A DNA stretch of 64,000 nt from Tellurirhabdus bombi (GTDB lineage Bacteria > Bacteroidota > Bacteroidia > Cytophagales > Spirosomataceae): NCBI RefSeq assembly GCF_021484805.1, contig NZ_CP090557.1, positions 3,794,001 through 3,858,000 on the forward strand. Reading direction: 5' to 3'. The notes under the pieces were generated by a model. The model searched no databases, had not been told where the DNA came from, and saw only the letters and a list, made by a program, of their open reading frames with translations. Positions 54,957 through 63,520 of the stretch are shown here, in pieces. How positions within the stretch are numbered: the first letter of the stretch is position 1; every line of letters begins with the position of its first letter. Position numbers and translations under genes: made by a program.

Positions 54957-56522
54957 ATGACCAGACGTAACTTCATCGAACGCTCTGGATTGTCGTACAT
55001 GGCCATGATGGGCCTTGGCCTCATTCCCGAAGCACCAGCGGCTCCTTTTGCACCCGAAAAAACGGTTGTCGGTAAAAAAGTTATCATTTTAGGTGGTGGG
55101 CTGGCTGGCCTGTGCTCGGCCTACGAATTAGGGAAATTAGGGTACGACTGCACCATTCTGGAAGCTCGTTCCCGCGTTGGCGGGCGGGTCTGGACCGTGC
55201 GGGGCGGAACAACCGAAACTGAGATTGGTGGCCAGCCACAAACCTGTCATTTTCAAGATGGCCATTATTACAATGCCGGAGCTGGCCGCATCCCCCACAC
55301 GCACGCAATTACGCTGCACTATTGCCGCGAACTAGGTCTTAAACTTGAAGCTTTCATTAACGTCAACGAATCCGCGTACTTATACATGGAAGGTACCGGC
55401 CAGTTGGCCAATAAAGTGGTCCGGCAACGCGAATTCCACAGCGACTTACGGGGCTTCACCGCTGAGCTGTTGGCCAAAGCAACCAACCAGGGAGTACTCG
55501 ATCAGGAAATGACGAAAGAGGACGTGGAACAACTCATTTCCTTTTTGGAAGCCGAAGGCGACCTTTCCCCCAACAAACTCTACAAGGCTAGCGAACGACG
55601 CGGTTACAAAACTCCTCAGGGCGGCGGCAACAAACCAGGCGAGTTCACCGAAGCCTACCGTCTATTGGATTACATTCGTTCGGGCATGTTCCACCCATCG
55701 GTTTCCAACATCGGAGAATATACGCTTTATCAGCAACCGCCTATGCTCCAACCTATTGGCGGGATGGATCAAATTCCCAAAGCATTCGAAAAGGCCCTTC
55801 CCGGCAAAATTGTTTACCAGGCGGAAATTAAGGAAATCCGTAAAACGCAGCCGGGTATACGAATCGTGTACACCGATAAAAAGACCGGTAAACCGAAAGA
55901 AGTTACGGGCGACTACTGCATATGCACCTTGCCGTTACCTATTTTACGGCAGCTTGAATCCGATTTGTCCCCCCGCGTTCAACGGGCGGCGGATTTTGTC
56001 CTTTATATTAACACGGGAAAAATAGGATTGCAGTTTAAACGCCGCTTCTGGGAAGAAGACGATCACATTTACGGCGGTCTGTCCAAGACGAATATGGATA
56101 TCAACCAGATCATTTATCCATCTCAGGACCTACTGGGTAAGGGCGGGGTGTTGTGGGGATATTACAATTTTAACGACAAAGCCGTAAAGCTGGGCAACCT
56201 AAGCCCCAAAGAACGCGAGACCCTGGCACTTGAGCAAGGCAGCAAGCTGCACCCGCAGTACAAAAAAGAGTTTCAGGCATCGTTTTCACTGGCCTGGCAA
56301 AAGATTCCGTACAACCAGGGAGGCTGGGCAAACTGGTCCTCAGAGGCACGATCACGCCATTACAAAGCCTTGATTGAACCGGATGACGACATCTATTTTG
56401 CTGGCGAACACGTTAGCTACCTGACTGCCTGGATGGCGGGCGCGCTCGACTCGGCACGCGAGGCGGTTACCTCCCTGCACAAACGCGTTAGCGAGCAGGG
56501 CGGACAGACGAGCCGTAAATAG
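54957..56522 (+). CDS. flavin monoamine oxidase-family oxidoreductase with Tat-like signal
   Basis: 521 residues. The start MTRRNFIERSGLSYMAMMGLG has a twin-arginine-like TRRNFIE. The FAD dinucleotide motif is VIILGGGLAGLCSAYELG (about 43-60), followed by RVGGRVWT. The C-terminal FAD motif is DDIYFAGEHVSYLTAWMAGALDSAREAV. This is the amine/amino-acid oxidase family, releasing an imine and hydrogen peroxide. It sits next to the exported aminotransferase, so amino-acid or amine breakdown outside the cytoplasm is a reasonable inference. Confidence 0.88.
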   Translation: MTRRNFIERSGLSYMAMMGLGLIPEAPAAPFAPEKTVVGKKVIILGGGLAGLCSAYELGKLGYDCTILEARSRVGGRVWTVRGGTTETEIGGQPQTCHFQDGHYYNAGAGRIPHTHAITLHYCRELGLKLEAFINVNESAYLYMEGTGQLANKVVRQREFHSDLRGFTAELLAKATNQGVLDQEMTKEDVEQLISFLEAEGDLSPNKLYKASERRGYKTPQGGGNKPGEFTEAYRLLDYIRSGMFHPSVSNIGEYTLYQQPPMLQPIGGMDQIPKAFEKALPGKIVYQAEIKEIRKTQPGIRIVYTDKKTGKPKEVTGDYCICTLPLPILRQLESDLSPRVQRAADFVLYINTGKIGLQFKRRFWEEDDHIYGGLSKTNMDINQIIYPSQDLLGKGGVLWGYYNFNDKAVKLGNLSPKERETLALEQGSKLHPQYKKEFQASFSLAWQKIPYNQGGWANWSSEARSRHYKALIEPDDDIYFAGEHVSYLTAWMAGALDSAREAVTSLHKRVSEQGGQTSRK

Positions 56523-56548
56523 GCTTGGAATTGTTCAACATAAATGGC

Positions 56549-56556
56549 TAATTTTG
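56549..56556 (+). promoter_or_regulatory. -7 element before the Hint protein
   Basis: TAATTTTG fits TAnnTTTG, with TTG at 56525-56527 (spacing 21). A 7-bp stem GGTTGAC/GTCAACC (56559-56565 with 56586-56592) follows in the leader. Confidence 0.5.
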
Positions 56557-56634
56557 ACGGTTGACAGGCTTATTCAGCTTTATAAGTCAACCATCCATCC
56601 TAAGCATCATTACAAACTAATTCTCTTTTGACTC

Positions 56635-57573
56635 ATGAAAAACATTCTCTGCGCAGTTGCCATACTTTTTTTGACGGTTTACGCCAACGCTCAGGAGGCT
56701 AAGCGCGGAATCACCGCAACCGAGTTTGCGTCGGTAAAAGCAGTGACTTTTAAGAATATTGAAAAAGATTCGTACCTGAAAACCGGCGGGCTAGTTTTTG
56801 ACCGAAATGATGAGAAGCCACCTTACGTCTTCAAATTCAGTGACGGCATCGAGCGCCGCATTTATATGTTTAACGTCTTCGCGGCAGAGGGCATGAAAAA
56901 CATCGGATCGCTAGCCGTTTACTATACCCCGAAAGATGGTAAAATGCAAAAAATCTGCATCCCTAATTCGGAGGCGGACAAGGCAATCTGGGGCCAGTAC
57001 ATTGACGATCTGAAAGACGCCGCTAAAGCCGCTGATGGCTTCGCTGTTTGCCTGGCGTTTACGCTTTCTAAAGAATCATCGGGTCCTGTCAAAAGTGGTG
57101 AACAGGCTTCAGCCGGAAAAGACCATAATGAATTTTGCTTCCCGGCGGATGCGTACATATTGATGGCCGATGGTACCGAAAAACAAATTGACCAGGTAAA
57201 AGCAGGCGAAATCGTTGCTGGATTAGGCAATAACACGGTCAAAGCCGTAGACGTACATAAAGGTCAGTTTTCCCTGACGAAAGTGCAGGTTCTACCCCAC
57301 GCGCAAGTCTGGGCTTCCCGCGTACTCGCCAGCGGTCTGATTGAACTGGAAGGCACTGCCAACCATCCCGTTTTAACGCTGACAGGCCGCAAAACCATTG
57401 GATCGCTCGTGAAAGGCGACATTTTGTTCGTTGAAGATGCGGCGACCCGCACGTATCAAATGGCCACTGTTACTACAATTCAAAAGGATGCCCGCGTTGT
57501 TGATCAGGTATTTAATCTGGTTACTGAAGGAGGCATTTATGAAGTAAACGACAGCTTAGTGCTTGATAAATAA
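56635..57573 (+). CDS. secreted protein with C-terminal Hint domain
   Basis: 312 residues. Signal peptide (MKNILCAVAILFLTVYANAQ), an N-terminal domain of unknown family (about 21-160), then a Hint (hedgehog/intein) domain. It starts at Cys168 (EFCFPADAYILMADGTEKQI), has block B ELEGTANHPVL (Thr241, His244) and ends VFNLVTEGGIYEVNDSLVL. The usual terminal His-Asn is missing, as is any downstream extein. Hint domains catalyse self-cleavage by N-S acyl shift at the Cys. Here cleavage could release or esterify the N-terminal domain, as in hedgehog proteins. Confidence 0.8.
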   Translation: MKNILCAVAILFLTVYANAQEAKRGITATEFASVKAVTFKNIEKDSYLKTGGLVFDRNDEKPPYVFKFSDGIERRIYMFNVFAAEGMKNIGSLAVYYTPKDGKMQKICIPNSEADKAIWGQYIDDLKDAAKAADGFAVCLAFTLSKESSGPVKSGEQASAGKDHNEFCFPADAYILMADGTEKQIDQVKAGEIVAGLGNNTVKAVDVHKGQFSLTKVQVLPHAQVWASRVLASGLIELEGTANHPVLTLTGRKTIGSLVKGDILFVEDAATRTYQMATVTTIQKDARVVDQVFNLVTEGGIYEVNDSLVLDK

Positions 57574-57594
57574 ACGTTCTCCGATTTTAATTTT

Positions 57595-57641
57595 GACAAT
57601 CAACAAGGGCAAACGGCATTCGTTTGCCCTTGTTGATTGTC
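57595..57641. terminator. perfect 21-bp hairpin after the Hint gene
   Basis: 57595-57615 is perfectly complementary to 57621-57641, with a 5-base loop (GCATT). No T-tract follows on either strand, which is unusual for a terminator of this strength. It may protect the 3' end of the Hint mRNA. Confidence 0.8.
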
Positions 57642-57704
57642 GCCGTTTACACAAAAAAAGGGCCTTGTAAGCTCTAATTCAGGATTGCGTTGTAGCTTGC
57701 TGCC

Positions 57705-59597
57705 ATGATCCGATTTGGTTTTTCTTTTCTTTCCCTAGCGCTCTTCTTACTTTGGCAAGGTTTCTACCAGACCGCGCTTGCCCAAACCAGTACAGAGAAA
57801 CCCATCCGCTTTGCCTTTGTTACGGATACCCACGTTGGCGCACCGGTTACGGCGGCGGAAGACCTGCAACGAACCGTCAACGACATTAATACATTACCCA
57901 ACCTTGACTTTGTTGTCCTGACCGGCGATGTCACCGATTTTGGCTCGGAGCAGGAATTTCGGGCGGCTAAAGCTATTCTGGACGGCCTCCGGGTAAAATG
58001 GTATATTTTTCCGGGAAACCACGACACAAAGTGGTCGGAGAACGGCTGTAACAGCTTTCGAAAAATTTTCGGCGCCGAACGATTTGATTTTACGGTTGGG
58101 AAATATCGGTTTATTGGCTGCGGCAGTGGTCCAAACATGCGTATGGCACCGGGTCTGGCCGCGCGGGAGGACGTTCTTTGGGTTCGTTCCATTGCCGAAA
58201 GCATGAAAGGCTCCGACCAGCCGGTCATTTTTATGAACCACTACCCCCTCGACGATGCGCTAGGGAACTGGTATCTCCTTATTGATGAGCTAAAAAAGAT
58301 CAACGTGCAGGCAGCATTTTGCGGGCACGGTCATAGCAACAAAAAACTGAATTTCGAAGGCATTCCCGCTGTGATGGGCCGCTCTAACCTACGCGCCAAT
58401 CAGCCGGGAAATGGTTACAATTTGGTTACCCTCGCCAACGATACCTTAACCTTTGCCGAGCGAACCCAAGCAACCGACGGGCAGAGCATGATTACCAAGC
58501 AGCCCTGGCACACCATTCTCCTCCAGAATCACCATTTCCTGGCTGACAAAAAAAACTACCCTCGCCCATCTTTCCAGGTTAATGAGCAGTACCCGCAGGT
58601 AAAAGTAGTTTGGGAGAAACAAGATAGCAGCGATGTCGGGGCCGCTATTGTGGCTGACAAACAGGTGGCTATTTACCCCAATACGCAAGGCTATATTACG
58701 GCGTTATCCCCCGATAACGGGCAGGTTTTATGGCGATTTGCTACCCAGGGCAAAGTCTATTCCTCACCGGCGCTGCACAAAAATCGCGTGGTCGTTGCGT
58801 CAACGGACGGGACGATTTATTGCCTCGATAAACGGACGGGCAAATCGTTGTGGAAACAGGAAACTGGTTACCCCATTGTGGCCTCTCCACTCATTGACGG
58901 AAATACGGTTTACTTAGGAAGTTCAGAAGGCAAATTTCGGGCGTTGGCTCTGCGGGATGGGTCTGTGCGCTGGGAGTTTAATGATGTCAATAGTTTTGTG
59001 GAGTCGGTGCCGGTTGCTGATAAAGGCAAGGTTTATTTTGGCTCCTGGGGGTCTTCATTTTATGCCTTAGACAAAAAAACGGGCAAACTGGCCTGGCGCT
59101 GGACCAATGGGAAAGGGCGGAATTATTCACCAGCAGCCTGCATTCCTGTGTTGGCCAACGGGCGAGTTTTTCTGCAAACCCCCGACCGGACGGTCACCGC
59201 TCTCGATGCAGAAACGGGCCAGGAAATCTGGAAGTCAAACCGACACAAAGGTTTCGAGTCCATGGGCGTTTCGGAAGACAAGTCGTTGATTTATGTAAAG
59301 TGCATGCAGGATTCTGTCTGGGCTATTTCCACCAAAACCGGCGCCGGGGAAGGTGAATGGTTTGTCAACTGTGGCTATGGCTACGAGATTTCGCCGGGAC
59401 CCATCACCGAAGCCCAGGGAACGCTTTACATTCCTACGGATGATGGCTTCGTTTACGCCGTTGATGCTCAAAAAAAGCAGCTGATTTGGGCGCATAAACT
59501 GTCAAATGCCATGATCAATAAAATTTGGGCCTTACCTAATAAGCAATTGCTAGTCACCACAATGGATGGCAAACTAGTCCGGTTGCAAAGCCAATAA
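57705..59597 (+). CDS. exported metallophosphoesterase fused to PQQ-type beta-propeller
   Basis: 630 residues with a signal peptide (up to about QTALAQ, residue 27). The metallophosphoesterase domain (about 33-270) is intact: FVTDTHVGAP (D41, H43), VLTGDVTDFG, PGNHDTKW, NHYPLDDA and CGHGHSNK. The second half (about 300-630) holds PQQ_2-type propeller blades (SPDNGQVLWRFATQGKVYSS, DKRTGKSLWKQETGYPIVAS, DAETGQEIWKSNR). The phosphatase could act on lipid-linked or nucleotide substrates; the propeller may bind a partner or substrate. Confidence 0.88.
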   Translation: MIRFGFSFLSLALFLLWQGFYQTALAQTSTEKPIRFAFVTDTHVGAPVTAAEDLQRTVNDINTLPNLDFVVLTGDVTDFGSEQEFRAAKAILDGLRVKWYIFPGNHDTKWSENGCNSFRKIFGAERFDFTVGKYRFIGCGSGPNMRMAPGLAAREDVLWVRSIAESMKGSDQPVIFMNHYPLDDALGNWYLLIDELKKINVQAAFCGHGHSNKKLNFEGIPAVMGRSNLRANQPGNGYNLVTLANDTLTFAERTQATDGQSMITKQPWHTILLQNHHFLADKKNYPRPSFQVNEQYPQVKVVWEKQDSSDVGAAIVADKQVAIYPNTQGYITALSPDNGQVLWRFATQGKVYSSPALHKNRVVVASTDGTIYCLDKRTGKSLWKQETGYPIVASPLIDGNTVYLGSSEGKFRALALRDGSVRWEFNDVNSFVESVPVADKGKVYFGSWGSSFYALDKKTGKLAWRWTNGKGRNYSPAACIPVLANGRVFLQTPDRTVTALDAETGQEIWKSNRHKGFESMGVSEDKSLIYVKCMQDSVWAISTKTGAGEGEWFVNCGYGYEISPGPITEAQGTLYIPTDDGFVYAVDAQKKQLIWAHKLSNAMINKIWALPNKQLLVTTMDGKLVRLQSQ

Positions 59598-59638
59598 TTT
59601 TTCAGTTGCCTAAGCATTCATTTTCACCTCTAATCCCC

Positions 59639-60295
59639 ATGAAAGTCCGCGTAAAAATTTGCTGCATTAGTAGCGTAGATGAAGCCAGAATAGCCATTGC
59701 TCATGGCGCTGCCGCTCTTGGTTTGGTAGGCCATATGCCGAGTGGGCCAGGCGTCATTACCGACGACGCTATTTTTCAGATTGCCCAAACCGTGCCCCCT
59801 CCCATTGCTACGTTTCTGCTAACTAGCGAAACAGAGGCGGAAGCCATCATACGCCATCAGCAAAAAGTACGGACAAACACCATCCAGTTGGTAGATGCCG
59901 TTCAACCCGGAACGTACGCTGCCCTGCGTAAAGCCTTACCAGGCATTAAATTAGTGCAGGTTATTCATGTATTAGACGAAGTAAGCCTCCACGAAGCGCT
60001 GACCGCCGCCGAAGAAGTTGATGCGCTTCTTCTTGACTCGGGCAATCCGAATCTGGCCGTAAAAGAACTTGGCGGAACGGGGCGGCGGCACGACTGGTCA
60101 ATCAGTCGGCAGATTGTCGAACAGAGTCCGGTGCCTGTTTTTCTGGCGGGTGGCCTCAATCCTGAAAACGTTGCGGAAGCCATCGCTTCGGTCCGCCCCT
60201 TTGGTCTGGACTTATGCAGCAGCGTGCGTACGGACGGAAAACTCGACCCGATTAAACTAAAACGATTCTTTCAGGCGGTCGATAGCGCTCAATAA
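59639..60295 (+). CDS. divergent phosphoribosylanthranilate isomerase-like TIM barrel
   Basis: The ATG at 59639 gives 218 residues (a TTG at 59606 would add 11). TrpF features are present: VKICCISS near the start (catalytic-type Cys8), LLLDSGNP (Asp133), GGTGRRHDWS, LAGGLNPENV and FGLDLCSSVRTDGKLD. The normal KICG is KICC and the SSGVE end is SSVRT. With no other trp gene nearby, its substrate may not be the tryptophan intermediate. A free-standing paralogue in other metabolism is equally possible. Confidence 0.75.
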   Translation: MKVRVKICCISSVDEARIAIAHGAAALGLVGHMPSGPGVITDDAIFQIAQTVPPPIATFLLTSETEAEAIIRHQQKVRTNTIQLVDAVQPGTYAALRKALPGIKLVQVIHVLDEVSLHEALTAAEEVDALLLDSGNPNLAVKELGGTGRRHDWSISRQIVEQSPVPVFLAGGLNPENVAEAIASVRPFGLDLCSSVRTDGKLDPIKLKRFFQAVDSAQ

Positions 60296-60357
60296 AGTAG
60301 CACAGGATAACTTCTTTATCGGGAAACCTTACTTTTCTGGTTCTTGATAGCAGACAC

Positions 60358-60381
60358 CGTTATATTGCAGGAAATATAACG
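60358..60381. promoter_or_regulatory. putative Mo-box (ModE-type palindrome)
   Basis: CGTTATATT (60358-60366) and AATATAACG (60373-60381) form a perfect 9-bp palindrome with a 6-base centre, 21 bases before ATG 60403. From memory, the ModE binding site is of the form CGTTATAT-spacer-ATATAACG. The genes downstream encode a molybdopterin-fold protein and the molybdate importer, so the match is meaningful. No modE gene is in the window. Confidence 0.7.
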
Positions 60382-60402
60382 CTTCTAACAGCCCTGTCCT
60401 GC

Positions 60403-60930
60403 ATGCATTTTCTCTTTATAAATTATTCGGTAAGGTTCAGCAAGCAAAAGCAGTACTTTCTTTGCTTGACTTTTCTGCTGGCTTTTCCTCTATTTTCGCT
60501 TCGGGCTCAGCCTGCCCTGGCCGTAACCGGCGAAGTGGCCAAGCCCCTCACTTTAGCAGCGGAAGCAATCAGGGGGCTTCCCCATTCGGAAATCACGGCC
60601 AAGGATCGGGATGGCAAAGAGCATCGTTACAAAGGTGTTCCTCTGGTTGATATTCTGCGACTTGCCGGTGTTTCACTCGGTGGTGATCTCCGGGGCGAAA
60701 ATCTGGCCAAATATGTTTTGGTGAAAGCCTCGGATGGGTACGAAGTTTTGTTTGCTTTGCCCGAAATCGACCCTGATTTTACAGTTCGAACCATTTTGCT
60801 GGCCGATGCTGCCGATGGTGCGCCTCTCCCGCAGGGCGTTGGTCCTTACCGTCTCATTGTTCCCGACGAAAAAAAGCCCGCCCGCTGGATACGGCAGGTG
60901 GCAGCCATCGAGGTTCGATTCGCTAAATAA
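60403..60930 (+). CDS. exported protein with molybdopterin-binding oxidoreductase fold
   Basis: 175 residues with an N-terminal signal region (about 20-38, FLCLTFLLAFPLFSLRAQ). The rest matches the sulfite-oxidase-like molybdopterin-binding fold in short form: LAVTGEVAKPLTL, KGVPLVDILRLAGVSLGG, VLVKASDGYEVLFALPEIDP, and GPYRLIVPDEKKPARWIRQVAAIEV. No Cys ligand typical of sulfite oxidase is visible, so it may be a domain that binds a small ligand rather than an enzyme. First gene of the molybdenum-linked operon. Confidence 0.75.
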   Translation: MHFLFINYSVRFSKQKQYFLCLTFLLAFPLFSLRAQPALAVTGEVAKPLTLAAEAIRGLPHSEITAKDRDGKEHRYKGVPLVDILRLAGVSLGGDLRGENLAKYVLVKASDGYEVLFALPEIDPDFTVRTILLADAADGAPLPQGVGPYRLIVPDEKKPARWIRQVAAIEVRFAK

Positions 60931-60941
60931 ATACTAACTTG

Positions 60942-62111
60942 ATGAGGCAGTTGCGGTGGTTATTGGGCAGTTTTACGGGTATCGGAGCGATGGCGCTACT
61001 AGCGTGGTCACCGGCTCGTGAGATCCTGCATTTACCCAAAAATCCTAGGACATCGCAGCTAGAGCCTTACCCGTTTATTTATCCCGCCGCCTTCGGTAAC
61101 CGTTTTACAATTCCAGATAACAATCCGTTAACGAAGCAAGGAGTCTACTTAGGGCGCCTTTTGTTTTACGAAACCCGGCTTTCTTCAACCAATAAAATTT
61201 CCTGCGGGAGCTGTCACCAGCAACACCGGGCGTTTACCGACGGGCTTCCCTTTAGCACAGGGGTAAGTGGCAGACCGACGCGCCGCAATTCCATGTCGCT
61301 GGCGAATCTGCTTTGGGTCCGTAACTTTTTCTGGGATGGACGGGCCAGGAGTCTGGAAGACCAGGCACTAATTCCCCTGTCGCATCCCGACGAAATGGGC
61401 CAGCCGGCGGTAGTAGCCGCCCGAAAACTGCAACAAATGGCTTTGTACCCGCCCCTCTTCAAGCAGGTTTTTGGTTCCGATATCATCACGCCAGAAAGAA
61501 TGATTAGAGCCATTGCTCAGTTTGAGCGCACGCTTATTTCCGCCAATTCGCCCTACGATGCTTACTTACGGGGCCAGTACGTTTTATCGGAAGCCGAAAG
61601 TCGGGGTTTGAAGTTATTCACGACGGCTCCAGCCATGGAACGCCAAGTTCGGGGTGGTAACTGTGCGCATTGCCACGGAGGACCTAAACTTTATCAGGAA
61701 GTTTTTCACAACAATGGCTTAGATCGTATCCCTAAGGATCCAGGTCGCCGGGAAATTACGGGTATGGAACAAGACCAGGGCCGTTTCCGCGTTCCGACAC
61801 TTCGCAACATTACGTTGACGGCCCCTTACATGCACGACGGCCGCTTTGCCAGCCTGGAAGAGGTTCTGGATCATTACAGTGATCATATTCAGGCTTCGTC
61901 TACGCTTAGTCCTGAGTTAATGCCTACCGACGTGAGCAGAAACCAAATGACACCACAGGAAAAGCAGGACCTGATTGCGTTTCTTCATTTATTTACGGAT
62001 CAGGGATTCATTACGAACCCCGCCTTTTCGGACCCGCATCTTACCCATTTAAGTACTCAAAAATCCAGTTTGCCTCCCCAAAAAAGTCAATCCTCGCCTC
62101 GTACTCCATGA
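60942..62111 (+). CDS. diheme cytochrome c peroxidase family protein
   Basis: The ATG at 60942 gives 389 residues with an N-terminal signal/anchor (about 5-23). Two heme c sites are present: CGSCH (88-92) and CAHCH (241-245), with GRFRVPTLRNITLTAPYMHDG late. This is the CcpA/MauG-type family, which reduces hydrogen peroxide or oxidises proteins in the periplasm. It lies 11 bases after the molybdopterin-fold gene and its end overlaps modA, so it is part of the same operon. Confidence 0.9.
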   Translation: MRQLRWLLGSFTGIGAMALLAWSPAREILHLPKNPRTSQLEPYPFIYPAAFGNRFTIPDNNPLTKQGVYLGRLLFYETRLSSTNKISCGSCHQQHRAFTDGLPFSTGVSGRPTRRNSMSLANLLWVRNFFWDGRARSLEDQALIPLSHPDEMGQPAVVAARKLQQMALYPPLFKQVFGSDIITPERMIRAIAQFERTLISANSPYDAYLRGQYVLSEAESRGLKLFTTAPAMERQVRGGNCAHCHGGPKLYQEVFHNNGLDRIPKDPGRREITGMEQDQGRFRVPTLRNITLTAPYMHDGRFASLEEVLDHYSDHIQASSTLSPELMPTDVSRNQMTPQEKQDLIAFLHLFTDQGFITNPAFSDPHLTHLSTQKSSLPPQKSQSSPRTP

Positions 62112-62851
62112 AAAAAATTATTCTTCTTTTCCTCCTGCTTCCTATTAGTTTGGTGGCTCAGCCGCTTCGGGTTGCTGTGGCAGCCAACGCCCAATTTATG
62201 ATGAAGGAATTATCGGCGGCCTTTCAGAAAAGCCGGGGTATTGCCGTGGAATCCATAGTTAGCTCATCCGGAAAATTAACAACTCAAATCCAGCAAGGCG
62301 CTCCCTATGATGTGTTTCTGTCGGCTGATGTTTCTTATCCGCAAACACTCAATAAAGAAGGATTAACGCTCACGCCGCCAGTTATTTATGGCTACGGCAC
62401 ACTGGTTTTATGGACGCAGGGAGCAATAAAGCTGGATAAAAATTTAAAATTCCTGACCGATCCGGCAGTTCGCCACATTGCGATTGCTAATCCCGCTCTG
62501 GCTCCCTACGGCGAAGCGGCGATTACGCTCATTCAAAAACAAAAGTTACTGGAACACTTAAAGGCTAAACTCGTGTACGGCGAAAGCATTTCGCAGGTGA
62601 ACCAGTACATTTTAACGGGTTCGGCGGAAATAGGATTTACGGCAAAATCGGTGGTTTTGGACCCGAGCCTACGCCAGAAAGGCCGCTGGCTCGAACTTCC
62701 CACTTCGGACTATCAACCCATAGCGCAGGGCGTTGTTATTTTGAAACGAACGACGCAGCCGGCGGCGGCCAAACAGTTTATTGAGTTTCTGCAAACTCAA
62801 CCGGCACGGCGTATATTGCAAAAATTTGGTTACCGCTTACCCAAACCCTAA
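62108..62851 (+). CDS. modA: molybdate ABC transporter substrate-binding protein
   Basis: 247 residues with a signal peptide (MKKIILLFLLLPISLVAQP). ModA features: VAVAANAQFMMKELSAAFQKSRG, SSSGKLTTQIQQGAPYDVFLSADVSYP (oxyanion-binding Ser/Thr), IANPALAPYGEAA and GSAEIGFTAKSVV. It captures molybdate in the periplasm. ATG overlaps the cytochrome peroxidase stop by four bases. Confidence 0.93.
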   Translation: MKKIILLFLLLPISLVAQPLRVAVAANAQFMMKELSAAFQKSRGIAVESIVSSSGKLTTQIQQGAPYDVFLSADVSYPQTLNKEGLTLTPPVIYGYGTLVLWTQGAIKLDKNLKFLTDPAVRHIAIANPALAPYGEAAITLIQKQKLLEHLKAKLVYGESISQVNQYILTGSAEIGFTAKSVVLDPSLRQKGRWLELPTSDYQPIAQGVVILKRTTQPAAAKQFIEFLQTQPARRILQKFGYRLPKP

Positions 62852-62854
62852 CGC

Positions 62855-63520
62855 ATGGCTGTTGACTGGCAACCCATTTTTTTAACCTTACGCTTGGCTG
62901 GCATCACCACGTTACTGCTTCTTGTAATTGGCGTTCCGTTGGCCAGCTGGCTGGCTTTGAGCCGTTTCCGCTTAAAACCTGTAGTCGAAACCATTATTAG
63001 TCTGCCATTGGTCCTCCCACCTTCAGTACTGGGTTTTTATCTTTTGCTAGCCTTTAGCCCAACCAGTGACCCAGGAAAATGGTTACTGGAAACCTTCAAT
63101 CTGCAACTCGTTTTTTCCTTTGAGGGGCTGGTGGTTGCATCTTTGATTTACAGCCTTCCATTTATGGTTCATCCGGTTCAGGCGGGCCTGGAAAACCTAC
63201 CGGCATCGTGGCGCGAAGCCTCCTACACGCTCGGTCAATCGCCTTTTCGAACGCTTTATAAAGTACTACTGCCCAACTGCAAACCCGCCTTGCTGACGGG
63301 CATTGTGCTTTCGTTTGCGCACACCATTGGCGAATTTGGCCTGGTTCTGATGATCGGCGGCAATCTTCCGGGCCAGACTCGGGTGGCTTCCATCGCCATC
63401 TACGATGAAGTTGAACTTCTGAATTTTGAAGCAGCGCACGCCTACGCCGCCTTATTGCTGAGCCTTTCCTTCACTATTTTACTACTAGTCTACTGGTTTA
63501 ATAAACGCGTAACTTTATGA
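62855..63520 (+). CDS. modB: molybdate ABC transporter permease
   Basis: 221 residues with about five transmembrane helices and the permease EAA loop ENLPASWREASYTLGQSPFRTLYKVLLPNCKPALLTG (read as blocks EAS-G and LP). It forms the membrane channel for molybdate with ModC. Its stop overlaps the modC start. Confidence 0.95.
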   Translation: MAVDWQPIFLTLRLAGITTLLLLVIGVPLASWLALSRFRLKPVVETIISLPLVLPPSVLGFYLLLAFSPTSDPGKWLLETFNLQLVFSFEGLVVASLIYSLPFMVHPVQAGLENLPASWREASYTLGQSPFRTLYKVLLPNCKPALLTGIVLSFAHTIGEFGLVLMIGGNLPGQTRVASIAIYDEVELLNFEAAHAYAALLLSLSFTILLLVYWFNKRVTL

